A DNA stretch of 64,000 nucleotides, taken from NCBI GenBank assembly GCA_963750255.1, contig CAVVPZ010000006.1, positions 744,001 through 808,000 on the forward strand. The letters run 5' to 3'. Position numbers and translations under genes: made by a program. This document shows positions 18,511-29,169 of this stretch, one piece after another. Position 1 is the stretch's first letter; each line of letters opens with the position of its first letter. Source of the DNA: DATLED01 sp963750255 (lineage in GTDB: Bacteria; Actinomycetota; Acidimicrobiia; Acidimicrobiales; CADCTF01). The notes beneath the pieces are model-generated. The model made no database searches. It was not told the origin of the DNA and saw only the letters and a program-made list of their open reading frames with translations.

Positions 18511-19386
18511 GTGCAGGCCCTGCTCGCGCGCCATCAGCTACCACCCGATCGTCCACATCCTGCTCGGACCGCTCCGCATCTCGCCCCACGGGATCGGGAT
18601 CGCCGTCGGCTTCCTGCTCGGCGCCCGGCTGATGATGCCCGAGGCGGCCCGCAAGGGCATCAGCGAGGACACCGTCTACACGGTGCTGATCCGGGCCGCC
18701 ATCGGCGCGCTCATCGGCGCCCGTTTGGCGTACGTCGTCAACCACTTCGGTGACTACACCTGCGATGTCCTCGGCGTGTTCAAGGTGTGGCAGGGCGGCA
18801 TCTCGCTGCTCGGCGGCATCTTCGGCGCCATCCTGCTGGCCCTCCCGGTGGCCCGCCGACTGCGGCTCGACGCCTGGAAAATGCTCGACGCCGCCGCTCC
18901 GGGCATGGCCCTCGGCATCCTCGTCGGGCGCATAGGCGACATGGTCGTCGGCGATCACCTGGGCAAGCCCACCTCGTTCTTCCTCGGGTACCGAATGCCG
19001 GCCGGGGATCGAGACGGCCTCGCCCTGCTTGGGCAACGTCGTCCACCAGCCCCACCTCTACGACCTCTTCTTCGTCACGATCCTGCTGTTCGTGCTGTTC
19101 GGCTCGGCGCACCGAGCGGTTCGACGGCTTCCTCATCATCTTCTTCGGCGCCTACTACGGCGTCGCCCGGTTCATCGAGGACTTCTTCCGCATCGACGAG
19201 ACCCACGGCCTCGGGCTCACGGGCAGCCAATGGACGGCCATCGCCACCATGGCGCTCTGCACGGGCTGGCTGTTGTTCGTGCGGCGAACCCCGCGGTGGG
19301 GTCACTGGCGAGACATGCAGGTACGGATGCGGGTGAGGCCACGCCTAGGCTGGCCGACCAGCAACGCCAATCCGGAGGAGCGCTAA
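18511..19386 (+). CDS. lgt: Lgt, prolipoprotein diacylglyceryl transferase
   Basis: Membrane enzyme that transfers diacylglycerol from phosphatidylglycerol to the lipobox cysteine of prolipoproteins, the first step of lipoprotein maturation. From GTG 18511, after an early shift near 18530, it reads PIVHILLGPLRISPHGIGIA, GGISLLGGIFGAIL and the Lgt signature GRIGDMVVGDHLGKPTS near residues 145-160 (Asn/Glu of the classic motif are replaced by Asp/Asp-His here). Further shifts near 19010 and 19110 precede the C-terminal helices FDGFLIIFFGAYYGVARFIE. TAGAAC lies 6 bases before GTG 18511, a weak leaderless-type box. Confidence 0.88.
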
Positions 19387-19617
19387 GTGGAAGTCCGTAT
19401 CGGTGTGACGCAAACCCCGAGGGAGATCGAGGTCGAGCTGGCCGACGGCGCCCGAGCCGACGTCGTCAAGGACTTCGAGAAGGCGCTGGCGACCGAGGGC
19501 GGGGTGCTCTGGCTGACCGACCGCAAGGGTCGCATCGTCGGCATTCCCAGTGCCAAGGTCGCCTACATCGAGATCAATCCGACCGAAGAGCGCCGGGTGG
19601 GCTTCGGCCTCGCCTGA
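19387..19617 (+). CDS. DUF3107 protein
   Basis: 76-residue protein of the actinobacterial DUF3107 family, function unknown. It starts GTG 19387 directly after the lgt stop, with GGAGG about 9 bases upstream. The sequence opens VEVRIGVTQTPREIEVEL and closes with KVAYIEINPTEERRVGFG, the family's conserved ends; no membrane segment. It lies between lgt and two ArsA-like ATPases. Similar neighbourhoods are common in actinobacteria, which hints at shared regulation but not at a job. Confidence 0.88.
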   Translation: MEVRIGVTQTPREIEVELADGARADVVKDFEKALATEGGVLWLTDRKGRIVGIPSAKVAYIEINPTEERRVGFGLA

Positions 19618-19634
19618 GCTCGGTCCGGAACCAG

Positions 19635-20587
19635 GTGACCGACCTCCTCGATCGCCGGCTGCTCTTCGTCACCGGCAAGGGCGGGGTCGGCAAGACGACC
19701 GTGGCCGCCGCGGCTCGCCCTGCTCGCCGCGTCGCGGGGCAAGCGGACGCTCGTCGGCGAGGTCGACGCCAAGGGCAACCTGGCCGACTTCTTCTCCGTC
19801 GAGCCGACCGGGCTGGAAGCCCCGCCAGGTGCAGCCCAACCTCTTGGCCATGTCGATGGACACCGAGGAGTCGCTCAAGGAGTACCTGAGCCTCCAGCTG
19901 CGCCTGCCGCTCATGACGAAGATCGGTCCGCTGGCGCGGATCTTCGAATTCGTCGCCACCGCCGCGCCCGGCGTCCGCGAGGTCCTCACCGTCGGCAAGT
20001 TCCTGTGGGAGGAGCAGCAGGGCGCACTACGACCTCATCGTCGTCGACGCCGCCGCCTCGGGCCACGTGGTCGGCCAACTCGCCGCCCCGCAGGCCATCA
20101 ACGAGCTGGTCGCGGTGGGGCTCATCCGCCAGCAGACCGGCTGGATGATCGACATGCTCGCCGACGCGAACGCACCGGCGTGGTCATGGTCGCCACGCCC
20201 GAGGAGATGCCTGTCAACGAGACGATCGAGTTGGCCGGCCGGCTCGAGGCCGAGACCAACGTCGATCTTGCCGCCGTCATCGTCAACCGGGTGCTGCCCG
20301 AACTGTTCGGCAGGGGCGAGGAGGCAGGTCTTCGAAGCGCTCGAGGAAGCGGACGGACAGCGAGCCCTCGAGGCCGCACGTCGGCGACGGCGCTCGGCCG
20401 CTCCTCGACGCCGCCCGCCTGGCGGTCACGCTTGCGGCGGACGCGGGCCGAGCACCTCGACCATCTCCGTGCGTCGCTGCCGCCGACGCTCCCGTTGCTG
20501 TTCGTGCCCGAGCTGTTCACCAAGGCGCACGGCCTGCGGTCGACCCGGCAGGTTGCCGACGCCCTGGCCGCAGAGTTGGGGTACTGA
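19635..20587 (+). CDS. ArsA/Get3-like ATPase, first of a pair (frameshifted)
   Basis: Soluble P-loop ATPase of the ArsA/Get3 group, resembling the first member of the mycobacterial Rv3679-Rv3680 pair. It starts GTG 19635 (MTDLLDRRLLFVTGKGGVGK): the deviant Walker A is GKGGVGKTTVAAA. Shifts near 19710, 19815, 20025, 20170 and 20325 split it, but YDLIVVDAAASGHVVGQLAAP (20-residue core IVVDAAASGHVVGQL), VMVATPEEMPVNETIE and the C-terminal LPLLFVPELFTKAHGL are clear. Family members bind tail-anchored proteins or act in metabolite stress; the function here is unproven. The next gene starts 1 base after its stop. Confidence 0.82.
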
Positions 20588-20588
20588 C

Positions 20589-21768
20589 ATGGCCAAGGCC
20601 AAGCCCCCCGTGGTCGCCGCCTCGATGGAGCAGTTGTTGGCGGCCAAAGAAGTCGCCGTGTTCTGCGGCTCGGGAGGCGTCGGGCAAGACGACGACGGCG
20701 GCGGCCGTCGCCGCCATGGTCGCCGTGCGCCAGGGCGGCAAGGTGCTGGTGCTCACCGTCGACCCCGCCCGCCGGCTGGCCAACGCGCTCGGACTCGAGG
20801 GGTTCGGCAACATCGAGAAGCAGGTGCCACCCGAGGCGTTCGCCGGCGCCGGGGTGACGCCCCGCGGCGAGTTGTGGGCGGCGATGCTCGACACCAAGCA
20901 GTCGTGGGACAACCTCGTCAACCGCCACGCCCCCGACCGGGCCACCGCCGACAAGATCCTCTCGAACCCGCTCTACCAGAACCTCTCCGGCCGCTTCGTG
21001 CAGAGCCACGACTACATCGCCATGGAGCGTCTCTATGAGCTGCACAGCGAAGGCAACTACGACCTGATCGTCGTCGACACGCCGCCCACCCGCAACGCGC
21101 TCGACTTTCTCGAGGCGCCCGAGCGGATGGCCGACTTCTTCTCGTCGCGGTTCCTGCGCCTCCTGACGGCCCCGGCTCGCTCCCGCCTCGTCAACCTCGC
21201 CACCAAGCCCTTCTACCAAGTGGCCGATCGCATCCTCGGGTCGCAGTTCCTCGAGGACATCAGCGAGTTCTTCATCCTCTTCCAGACGATGTACGACGGC
21301 TTCGTGGAGCGGGCCCGTTCGGTCGAGCGGCTGCTGCACGATCGACGCACCACGTTCGTTGTCGTCTCGACGCTCGAGGCCGGCGCCGGCGCACGAGGCC
21401 GAGTTCTTCATCCGGTCGCTCGAGGGCATGAAGTTCCACCTCGGTGCCTTGGTGCTCAACAAGGTGCTCCCGCCCTACCTGCTCGATGTCGATGCCTGCG
21501 CCGCCGCCGACGACATCGAGCGGCGCGCCGCCGAGGTCGCCGACTCGTTGCCGGCGGCGCTGCGCGCGGCGATGCCGTCCAGACCGCTCGGGTGCTGACC
21601 GAGATGGCCGAGAGCTTCCAGCGCTTCCACGTCGTCGCCCAACGCGAGGCCGAGGAACGGGCCGAGTTGGCGGCGACGCCCGAGGTCGTGGCGACGGTGC
21701 CGTACTTCGACACCGACATCCACGACCTCGCGGGGTTGCTGCGACTCGGTCAGGCCATCTGGGCCTGA
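20589..21768 (+). CDS. ArsA/Get3-like ATPase, second of a pair (frameshifted)
   Basis: Companion ATPase to the preceding gene, like Rv3680 to Rv3679. It starts ATG 20589 and carries the variant Walker A CGSGGVGKTTTAAA (restored after a shift near 20685), VLVLTVDPARRLANALGL, switch region LIVVDTPPTRNALDFLEAP and a long helical insert. Shifts near 21390 and 21585 affect the C-terminal third, which ends FDTDIHDLAGLLRLGQAIW. About 390 residues. The pair probably forms a heterodimer; this is inferred from the mycobacterial case. It converges on the large secreted-protein gene, with 3 bases between stops. Confidence 0.85.
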
Positions 21769-21771
21769 GGG

Positions 21772-24700
21772 CTATTCGGGAACGGTGGCGAAGCCGATCA
21801 TCGGCGCCGGGTTGGCCGAGTTCGAGCGGTCGCCCAGGAAGCGGGCGTTGCCGTAGTGGTAGATCTTGCCGTTGGCGTCGGCGATCCAGTAGCCGAGGCT
21901 GAACCCGGGGTGGCGTCCATGCCGATGATCTTCGGTGGGACGGGGTTATCTCGTTGACGGCCGAGCCGTAGAACTTCGGTGCGGCGTCGCCGAAGCTGAA
22001 GACGCCGCCGTCGCGGGCCACGAGCCAGTAGCCCTGGTCGGTGTCGGTGCGAGGTCATGTCGAACACGGGCTGGTTGATCTTCTTGTCGCCCATCGACCC
22101 GAAGAACGTCGGCCTGCGCCGAAGGTGAAGATGCCACCGTCGGCGGCGACCAGCCAGTAGCCGTTGCCGCTGGCCAGGGGCTCCATGTTGATGACCGGGG
22201 CGTTGAGCGTCTTGTCGCCCATCGACCCGAAGAAGTTCGCGTCGCCGAAGGTGAAGATGCCACCGTCACCGGCGAAGAGCCAGTAGCCATTGCCGGTGGG
22301 GGTGGCGGCGATGCCGATGACCGGGGAGTTGAGCTTCTTGTCGCCGAGGGAGCCGTGGAAGTCGGCGTTGCCGAAGGTGAAGATGCCGCCGTCCTTGGCG
22401 ACGAGCCAGTAGCCGTTGCCGCCGGGGGTGTAGGCGACGCCGATGATCGGGGCGTTGAGCTTCTTGCCCTTCATGTCGCCGACGTTCTTGGCTGTGCCGA
22501 AGGCGTAGAGGCTGCCGTCCTCGCCGACCAGGCTGTAGCCCTGGGGCTTCTCGCTCGGAGATGCGGCGTCGTCGTTGGTGATCGTGCCCGTGCCGCTCGC
22601 CCGGGCGACCGTCGCCTTGGTGGCCTCGGTGAGCGTGACGGTCAGCGTCTCGTTCGCTTCGAAGGTGGTGTCGCCGTTGACGACGACGGTGAACGTCTTC
22701 GTCGTCTCGCCGGCGGCGAAGGTCAGCACTTGGGTTTTGGTGGTGTAGTCACCGGGGGCGACGGCGGTGCCGTCGGCGGTGGTGGCCCGCACCGTGGAGG
22801 CTTGCCCGCTGGCGGCGGACAGCGTCACGGTGAAGACGAGGTTGGCGGTCCCGGTGTGGCCCTCGACCACGCTGGGGTCGTTGATCGAGAACGCCGGGAG
22901 CGGGTCGTCGTTGGTGATGGTGCCGATGGCTTGGTTGTCGGCGATGGTGGCGCCGGCGGGTTGGTGAGGTCGACGACGAAGGTTTCGTCGGCTTCGTTGA
23001 GGGTGTCGCCGGCCACGTTCACGGTGATGGTCTTGGTGGTTTCGCCGGGGGCGAACGTGAGGGTGGCGGTGGCGAGGGCGGTGTAGTCACCGGGCGGCAG
23101 TGGCGGTGCCGTTGGCGGTGGCGTAGTCGACGGTGATCGGCCGTGCTACTCGGGTTGGAGAGGGTGACGGTGAACGCGAACGGCGTGGTGGCGGTGTTGC
23201 CCTCGTTCTTGGTGACGTCGCTGATCGTGATCGACAGGCGATCGGGTCGTCGTTGGTGATGGTCCCGGTCCCGCTGGCGTCGCTGATCGTGGCGTTGGTG
23301 GGCTCCGACAAGGTCGACGGTGAACAGTCTCGTCGGGCTCGCGGGTGGTGTCGCCGTTGACCGGGACGGTGACGGTCTTCGTCGTCTCGCCGGGGCCGAA
23401 GGTCAGCGTGCCGCTGGTGGCGGTGTAGTCGCTGGGTGCCGTCGCCGCGATCCGTTGGTGGTCGCGTACTTGACCGTGATGGTCCCGGTCGTTGGGCCGC
23501 TGCAGGGTGACGGTGAAGACGGTACGTGGTCGTGCCGGCTGTTGCCCTCGTTCGTGGGTCACGTCGTCGATGGCCAGCGAAGGCGGGGCGGCCGTCGTCG
23601 TTGGTGATGGTGCCGAGGCCCTCGCCGTCGAGGATGGACGCCCCGCCGGTCGAGTTCGAGAGCACGACCGTGAAGGTCTCGTTGGCTTCGTGGATCGGTG
23701 TCGCCGTTGACGGTCACTGCGATCGTCTTCGACGTCTGGCCGGGGTTGAAGGTCAGGGTGCCGGTCTTGGCCGCGTAGTCGGACGGGGCCGTCGCAGTGC
23801 CATCGGCCGTTGCATACGCGACGGTGATGGTTGTGCCGCTGGCGGCGCTGAGCGAAACGGTGAACAGCGCGGTGACCGTGCCACTGTTGCCCTCGGTGAC
23901 GGTGGCGTCGCTGATCGACATGGAGGGGCCGGGGTCGTCATCGGTGATGGTTCCCACGCCGGCGGACTTGGCCAGCGTTGCGTTGGTCGGCGCCGAGAGG
24001 TTGACGGTGAAGGTCTCGTTGGCCTCGTGCTCCGAGTCGCCGTTGACCGTGATGGTGACGGTCTTGGTGGTCTCGCCGGGAGCGAACGAGATGGTGTCGG
24101 CGGAGGCGATGTAGTCGCCGCTGACGGCGGTCGCGGTGCCGTCGGCGGTGCTGTAGGCCACCGTCACGGCACGACCACTGGCGGCCGAGAGCGTGACGGT
24201 GAACGCGAACGCGGTCGTCGTCGTCGGGCCCCCCTCGACCTTGGAGACGTCGTTGATCGAGAGGGTCGGCGTCGGGTCGTTGTCGGTAATTGTGCCGGTC
24301 GCAGTGGCTGCGGTGATCGTGGCGAACGACGGGTTGGCCAGCGTGACCGTGAAGGTCTCGTTCGGCTCGTCCAAGAGGTCGCCGAGCACATCGACGCTGA
24401 TCTTCTTCGACGTCTGACCCGGCGTGAACGTGACGGTGCCGGACGCTGCCGTGTAGTCGGCGCCGGCGGTAGCCGTACCGTCAGCGGTGGCGTAATCGAC
24501 CGTCACGGTGCGTCCGCTGGCGTTGGAGAGCGTGACCGTGAACTCGGCGGGGACCGTCGTCGAGTCGGCCTCGGTGACAGTCGTCCCGGCGATCGAAATG
24601 GTGGGTTCGCCGTCGTCATCGGTCAGCGTGACCACGCCGGTGCCCTTGAGGATGGTGGCGTTCTCAGCCGCGGAGAGCGTGACGGAGAACGTCTCGTCGG

Positions 24701-25721
24701 GCTCGTCGATGGTGTCACCGAGCAGGGCGACCGTGGCGTTCATCGTCGTCGTGCCGGGGGCGAAGACCAACTCTGCATCCGTCTTCGCTGTGTAGTCGTT
24801 GCCCGCCGTCGCCGTGCCGTCGACCGTCGAGTACTTGACCTTGACGGTCTTGCCACTGGGCGCCGAAAGCGTCACCGGCACGGTCGCCGTGCCCGCACTC
24901 TCGGAGACGGTGAGGTCGGCGATGGAAAGGGTGGGCGGAGTGTCGTCGTTGTTGATGCGCCCCTCGCCCTCGGCATCGGAGATCTGTGCGTTGGTGGCCG
25001 CCGACAGCCGGAGGTAGAAGAATTCGTCGGCTTCGTCCTTGGTGTCACCGTTGACGAGGACCGTGACCGGCTTCGAGGTGTCACCCGGAGCAAACGTCAA
25101 GGTGCCCGAGTTGGTCACGTAGTCGGTATCGGCCGTGGTGGCCGTGCCGTCGGCCGTGGCGTAGGCGACGGTGACGGTGTTGTTGCTGGCGGTGTCGAGC
25201 GAGACCGTGAAAACGGCATTGACCGTGCCGGTGTTGCCCTCGGTCACGGCCACATTGTCGACCACGATCTGCGGGATCGTGCCGTCGTCGTTGACGATCG
25301 TGCCCTGGCCCTGGCAGTCGGTGCAGGTGCCCGAGATGTCCGGGGTCAGGTTGACGAAGAAGGTCTCGTCGATCTCGGTCAGATTGTCGGCCACCACGTT
25401 GACCGTGAGGGTCTTGGTCGTCTCGTTGGGCGCGAAGTTGAGCGTCCCGGTCGCCGTCGCGTAGTCGGCGGGTGCTTGGGCGCTGCCGGGAGCAGTTGCG
25501 TAGCTCACCGATCCGGCGGTCTCGGCCGGCGACTTCGTGACCGTGAAGGTGAACGCCGTCGTGCCTCCGCCCGAACCCTCGGCCTTCGACACGTCATCTA
25601 TCGAGTAGCTACTCAAGGGGACGAGCCCGGAGGCGGCGGCGGGACGGATCCCGATCGGCGCGAGGAGGGCGACGGCCACAGCGATGACGCCGAGGACGTG
25701 CAGACGACGGAATTGGCGCAT
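21772..25721 (-). CDS. Secreted protein: nine Calx-beta domains plus six-fold GYW/DGGIF repeat (frameshifted)
   Basis: Very large (about 1,315 residues) exported protein. A signal peptide (MRQFRRLHVLGVIAVAVALL then AAA) is followed by nine ~110-residue Calx-beta domains, each with the pattern VxYATADGTATxxxDY, LTFxPGxTxKT and a closing ITNDD/ITDDD. Calx-beta domains bind calcium and build adhesion or matrix proteins. Domains 6-8 (23700-22920) are damaged by frame shifts. The last ~255 residues are six ~42-residue repeats (see separate entry). It starts ATG 25721 with GGAG upstream and ends at 21772 (FATVPE). No sortase motif or C-terminal membrane anchor is seen, so it is probably released or held through its partners. 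Confidence 0.85.
21775..22545 (-). repeat. Six GYW/DGGIF repeats of the Calx-beta protein
   Basis: Six units of about 41-43 residues, each like GYWLVAKDGGIFTFGNADFH then GSLGDKKLNSPVIGIAATPTG. Units 4-6 are disturbed by indels near 22125, 22055 and 21915. The final unit is degenerate: GYWIADANGKIYHYG then NARFLGDR. Confidence 0.8.
22575..25615 (-). repeat. Nine tandem Calx-beta domain repeats
   Basis: Nine in-frame units of about 330 bases encode Calx-beta domains. Divergence between units is high (they are recognisable mainly as protein), so this is an old amplification rather than recent duplication. Confidence 0.75.
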
Positions 25722-25763
25722 GACGACTCCAGGTTTGTGTGCCCCGCAGGCACGAAATGTGAT

Positions 25764-25795
25764 GACCTCCCCGCCGCGGACGCGGCGGGGAGGTC
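25764..25795. terminator. Strong hairpin downstream of the 25825-28150 gene
   Basis: Perfect 15-bp arms GACCTCCCCGCCGCG / CGCGGCGGGGAGGTC with a 2-base centre, 30 bases after the stop of the minus-strand gene. It separates two tandem secreted-protein genes. No T-run follows, as is usual in high-GC actinobacteria. Confidence 0.65.
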
Positions 25796-25824
25796 GTGAC
25801 GACTTCAGGTACGACTGCTGGCCG

Positions 25825-28150
25825 CTACTTCTTGGGAACGGTAGCGAAGCCGACGGTGGTGGCGTTGTTCGTCGACGTACGGCGGTCGCCCAGGAAGCGG
25901 GCGTCACCGAAGGGGAACACGGATCCCTTGGCGTCGGCGATCCAGTAGCCGGTGCCGGTCGGCGACACGCCGATGCCGATCACTTGCGCACTGGTCGATC
26001 CGACAGCCGAGCCGTAGAAGCTCGCGTCACCGAAGGTGAAGATGCCACCGTCGCGGGCCACGAGCCAGTAGCCCTTGTCGCCGGGACGGGAGCCCATGTC
26101 GAACACGGGCTCGTTCAACACCTTGTCGCCGGTCGAGCCGTGGAACGGGGCGTTGAAGGTGAAGATGCCGCCGTCCTTGGCCACGAGCCAGTAGCCGTCG
26201 CCCTTCTCGGTGATGGCCATGCCGACGACGGGTGCGTTGAGCTTCTTGTCGCCGGTCGAGCCCTTGAAGGCGGCGTCGCCGAAGGTGAAGATGCCGCCGT
26301 CGGAGGCGAACAGCCAGTAGCCGTTGCCGGTGGGGGTGGCTTCCATGCCGAGGATCGGTGCGTTGAGCTTCTTGTCGCCCAGCGAGCCGAAGAAGCCGGC
26401 GTCACCGAAGGTGAAGATGCCGCCGTCGCTCGCCACCAGCCAGTAGCCAGTGCCACCCTTCTTGTTGGCCATCCCGATGATCGGCTTGTTGAGCTTCTTG
26501 TCGCCGGTGGACCCATGGAACTTCGACGTCCCGTAATTGAAGATGCCGCCGTCGGAGCCGACCAGCGTGTAGCCCTGGTCGCTGGCCACTTCCTCGGCCG
26601 GCTTCGTGGTCGTGGTGGTAGTCGCGTTGCCTGCCGTCGTGGTCGTGGTGGGCTGGGCTGCCGTCCAGGTGATGCGGGTCACGTCGACACTGTTGATGAC
26701 GTTGCCGTCGTCGGTGCCCTCATCGGCGCTCATACCGTCGCCCTTGCACGTGCCGTTGGCTTCGGTGCCGGCCATGGTCGGATCGGCGCCGATCCAACCG
26801 CACAGGCGGGCGGCGCCGGCGACATTCGATCGAACGGGGAGCGAGCAGCTGCTCGTGTTGGCGGTGTTGCACAGCACGTCGGGCGGATTGGTGACGTTGC
26901 CGTCGGTGTCGCCCGCCGACCCGCTGAAGTACTCGGCCCGCACCGGAGTGTTGGGCGAGACGAACGGATCGCCGTACTGGTCGTAGATGCTGGCCACCAC
27001 GTTCGGCGATGAACCAGCCGGAGCGACGAGCAGTTCGGGTGTCAGGTCGACCCCCTGCACGGTGCTGGCGGCGCTGTCCCACTTGATGGAAACGCTGTCC
27101 GTGGAGTCATCGTTCTCTGGGTCGCCCACCACTTCCCCGTCGCAGCCGCCGCCGTTGGCCGCGGCCCCGCCCGGGTCGTAGGTGTCGTTCGGACCGGCCG
27201 GAACACCGGACGTGTCGTTGTCGATCCAGAAGCACAGCGTTGCGGAGCCGAGCTGGCCGGCTGCGGCGCTGACGGTCCCGGTGCAGGTTCCGGCCTCGTC
27301 CGTCGTGCAGATGTTCTTGTAGTCCGCCTTGGTGGCGTCGGCACCGGAGTCGTAGAGGTCGGGGTCGTTGGCGCCACCCATGTTCTCGCCGTCGATTCGG
27401 ATCGACTTCACGAGGTTGCCGGATCCGTCGCGCGACTCGACAGGTGTAGTTCTCGTCCTGCTTGAACCGGTTGACTTCGTTCTCGAGGCCGTTGACCGGG
27501 TTGCTGTCGAAGCAGTCGAGTTGTTGCGCGGACCCGCTCCACGTGACCTGGACCACGTCGGTCACGTCCGGTTCGCCGACATCACCCGGTTGGACAGTCC
27601 CAGTCGTGCAAGTGTCGGTGCGAGTCTCCCGAGGTTCCGTTATCGGATCGAAACAGTCTCCATCCTCTGCGACGACCGGAACGTATGGCGAATCACTCGC
27701 CAGCCGACCTTCGCTGAGGTCGGCTTCGAGGATGCCACCGGCAGAGAAGTCTTTCTTGTCGGCGTCAATCCAAGCCCGCACCAAGCCGGTGCCGGCGGCG
27801 ACAGAGGTGAGCGGGATGGAGCACTCCGAGGCGTCCTTCGCCACCAAGCAGAACGTGTCGGCGGTGAGAGGCGAGTTGTCGTTGCCGATGGGGGTGACGC
27901 CGGAGACGACCGTCGACGGCCCACCTTCGAGTTCGAAGGCGATGCGCACCCCATCCGCCCCCGCTGGCGACGAGAGCAAGGCGGTGATCGTGAGCGTTCC
28001 GCCAGCGGGTGTCGTGCTGATCTCGGGAACAACTTGGAGGGTGTTGCCTGCGGCCAGCGCCGGCGTGACGGCGAGCAGGGTGAGCACGCCGCCCACCAGG
28101 GAGGAGACCACCGCGGCCGCCACCAGTCGTCGGGATCGAAGTTGCCTCAT
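25825..28150 (-). CDS. Secreted Ig-like protein with Thr-rich linker and six-fold GYW/DGGIF repeat
   Basis: Exported protein of about 775 residues. Signal peptide RRLVAAAVVSSLVGGVLTLL (residues 6-25) ends AALA. The N-terminal ~500 residues look like repeated beta-sandwich modules with cysteine pairs (TDTCTTG, CFDSNPVNG, GGGCDGEVVG, NTSSCSLPVRS) and phrases typical of bacterial Ig-like repeats (SPNVVASIYDQYGDPFV). A Thr-rich linker (PTTTTTAG, TTTTTTKP) leads to the six-fold repeat ending FATVPKK. One shift near 27435 divides it. It starts ATG 28150 with TAGGAG upstream. It shares C-terminal architecture and the FATVP ending with its downstream neighbour. Confidence 0.85.
25828..26580 (-). repeat. 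Six GYW/DGGIF repeats of the Ig-like protein
   Basis: The clearest example in the window: six intact units of 41-42 residues. A representative half-unit is GYWLVASDGGIFTFGDAGFF followed by GSLGDKKLNAPILGMEATPT. Six regular blades of this length suggest a small beta-propeller; that fold is inferred. Confidence 0.85.
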
Positions 28151-28296
28151 CGTGCTCCTACCGTTCTGTTGCGATCGTGGGTGCGCGGGCCATGGTTGAC
28201 CGAGCGTCAGTCGGCCCCCGCGAATCTGACGTCAGCATGTTCTTTCGCCGTCGACCAGGCTAATCCCTGCGCATTGCTCGTACCATCAACCCGGCG

Positions 28297-29169
28297 ATGC
28301 TCGATTACCACCTCCATCTCTGGCCCCACGGTGAGCGCGATCGCCAGCCCACGGTCGAGGAGTTGGCGGACTACTGCGAGGCGGCAACTCGCCAGGGCAT
28401 CACCGAGATTGCAGTGACCGAGCACCTCTTTCGATTCGTCCAGGCCGATGCGCCGCTCGGCGGGCGGTGGGACCTCGACCGCAACGCCTCGCCCGCCCTC
28501 CGAGCCCAAGCCGAGGCCTATTGGCGCGAACACAACCACGCCGACCTCGACGCCTATGTCGAGGCCGGGTTGGCGGCCAAGGCGGCGGGGCTTCCGGTCG
28601 TACTCGGGCTCGAGGTCGACTTCTACGAAGGGTGCATGGACAAGGTCGCCGCCCTCCTCGACGGCTACCCCTTCGACGTCCTGCTCGGCAGCGTGCACTG
28701 GATCGGCGCCTGGCTCTTCGACGTGATCGAGTCGAGCATCGCCCAAGCCGAGTGGGACCACCGGGGCGTCGAAACCGCTTGGGACGCCTACACCCGGGCC
28801 ATCGAGGAACTCAGCGCCAGCGGTGCCGTCGACGTGCTCGCCCATCCCGATCTGTGCAAGGTGGCCGGCCACCGGCCGGCCGCGCCCGAGGAGTTCTACG
28901 ACCGGATGGCCGAGGCGGCGGCGGCGAGCGGGATCGCAGCCGAGGTCTCGAGCGCCGGGTGGCGCAAACCGTGCGGCGAGGCCTACCCCGCACCGCCGCT
29001 GCTCCAGCGGTTCCGTGAGCGGGGCGTGCCGGTGACGACCGCGTCCGACGCTCATCGACTCGGCGATGTCGGAGGGCGGGTGGCCGACTTGCGACCGCTG
29101 CTCGATGCGGCCGGCTACACCGAGCTCACGGCGTTCACCGCGCGCAAGCCCCGGTCGGTCGCGATCTGA
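28297..29169 (+). CDS. PHP-domain histidinol-phosphatase-like protein
   Basis: Metal-dependent phosphoesterase of the PHP family, closest in style to HisK/HisJ histidinol-phosphatase. 290 residues. Metal ligands are visible as DYHLHLWPHG at residues 3-12, ITEIAVTEHLF, GLEVDFYEG, LLGSVHWI, DVLAHPDLCKV and the closing TTASDAHRLGDVG. It starts ATG 28297; a TACCAT box lies 10 bases upstream. The next gene (kinase) starts inside its stop. No other his genes are present, so the substrate may differ. Confidence 0.82.
   Translation: MLDYHLHLWPHGERDRQPTVEELADYCEAATRQGITEIAVTEHLFRFVQADAPLGGRWDLDRNASPALRAQAEAYWREHNHADLDAYVEAGLAAKAAGLPVVLGLEVDFYEGCMDKVAALLDGYPFDVLLGSVHWIGAWLFDVIESSIAQAEWDHRGVETAWDAYTRAIEELSASGAVDVLAHPDLCKVAGHRPAAPEEFYDRMAEAAAASGIAAEVSSAGWRKPCGEAYPAPPLLQRFRERGVPVTTASDAHRLGDVGGRVADLRPLLDAAGYTELTAFTARKPRSVAI

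Noticed and set aside
22575..25615. CRISPR-like array because of regular repeats
   Set aside because: The period is about 330 bases, units encode protein domains in frame, and there are no short identical repeats with unique spacers.
23526..25799. 757-codon plus-strand frame opposite the Calx-beta gene
   Set aside because: It is antisense to clear Calx-beta repeats; its own repeats only mirror them.
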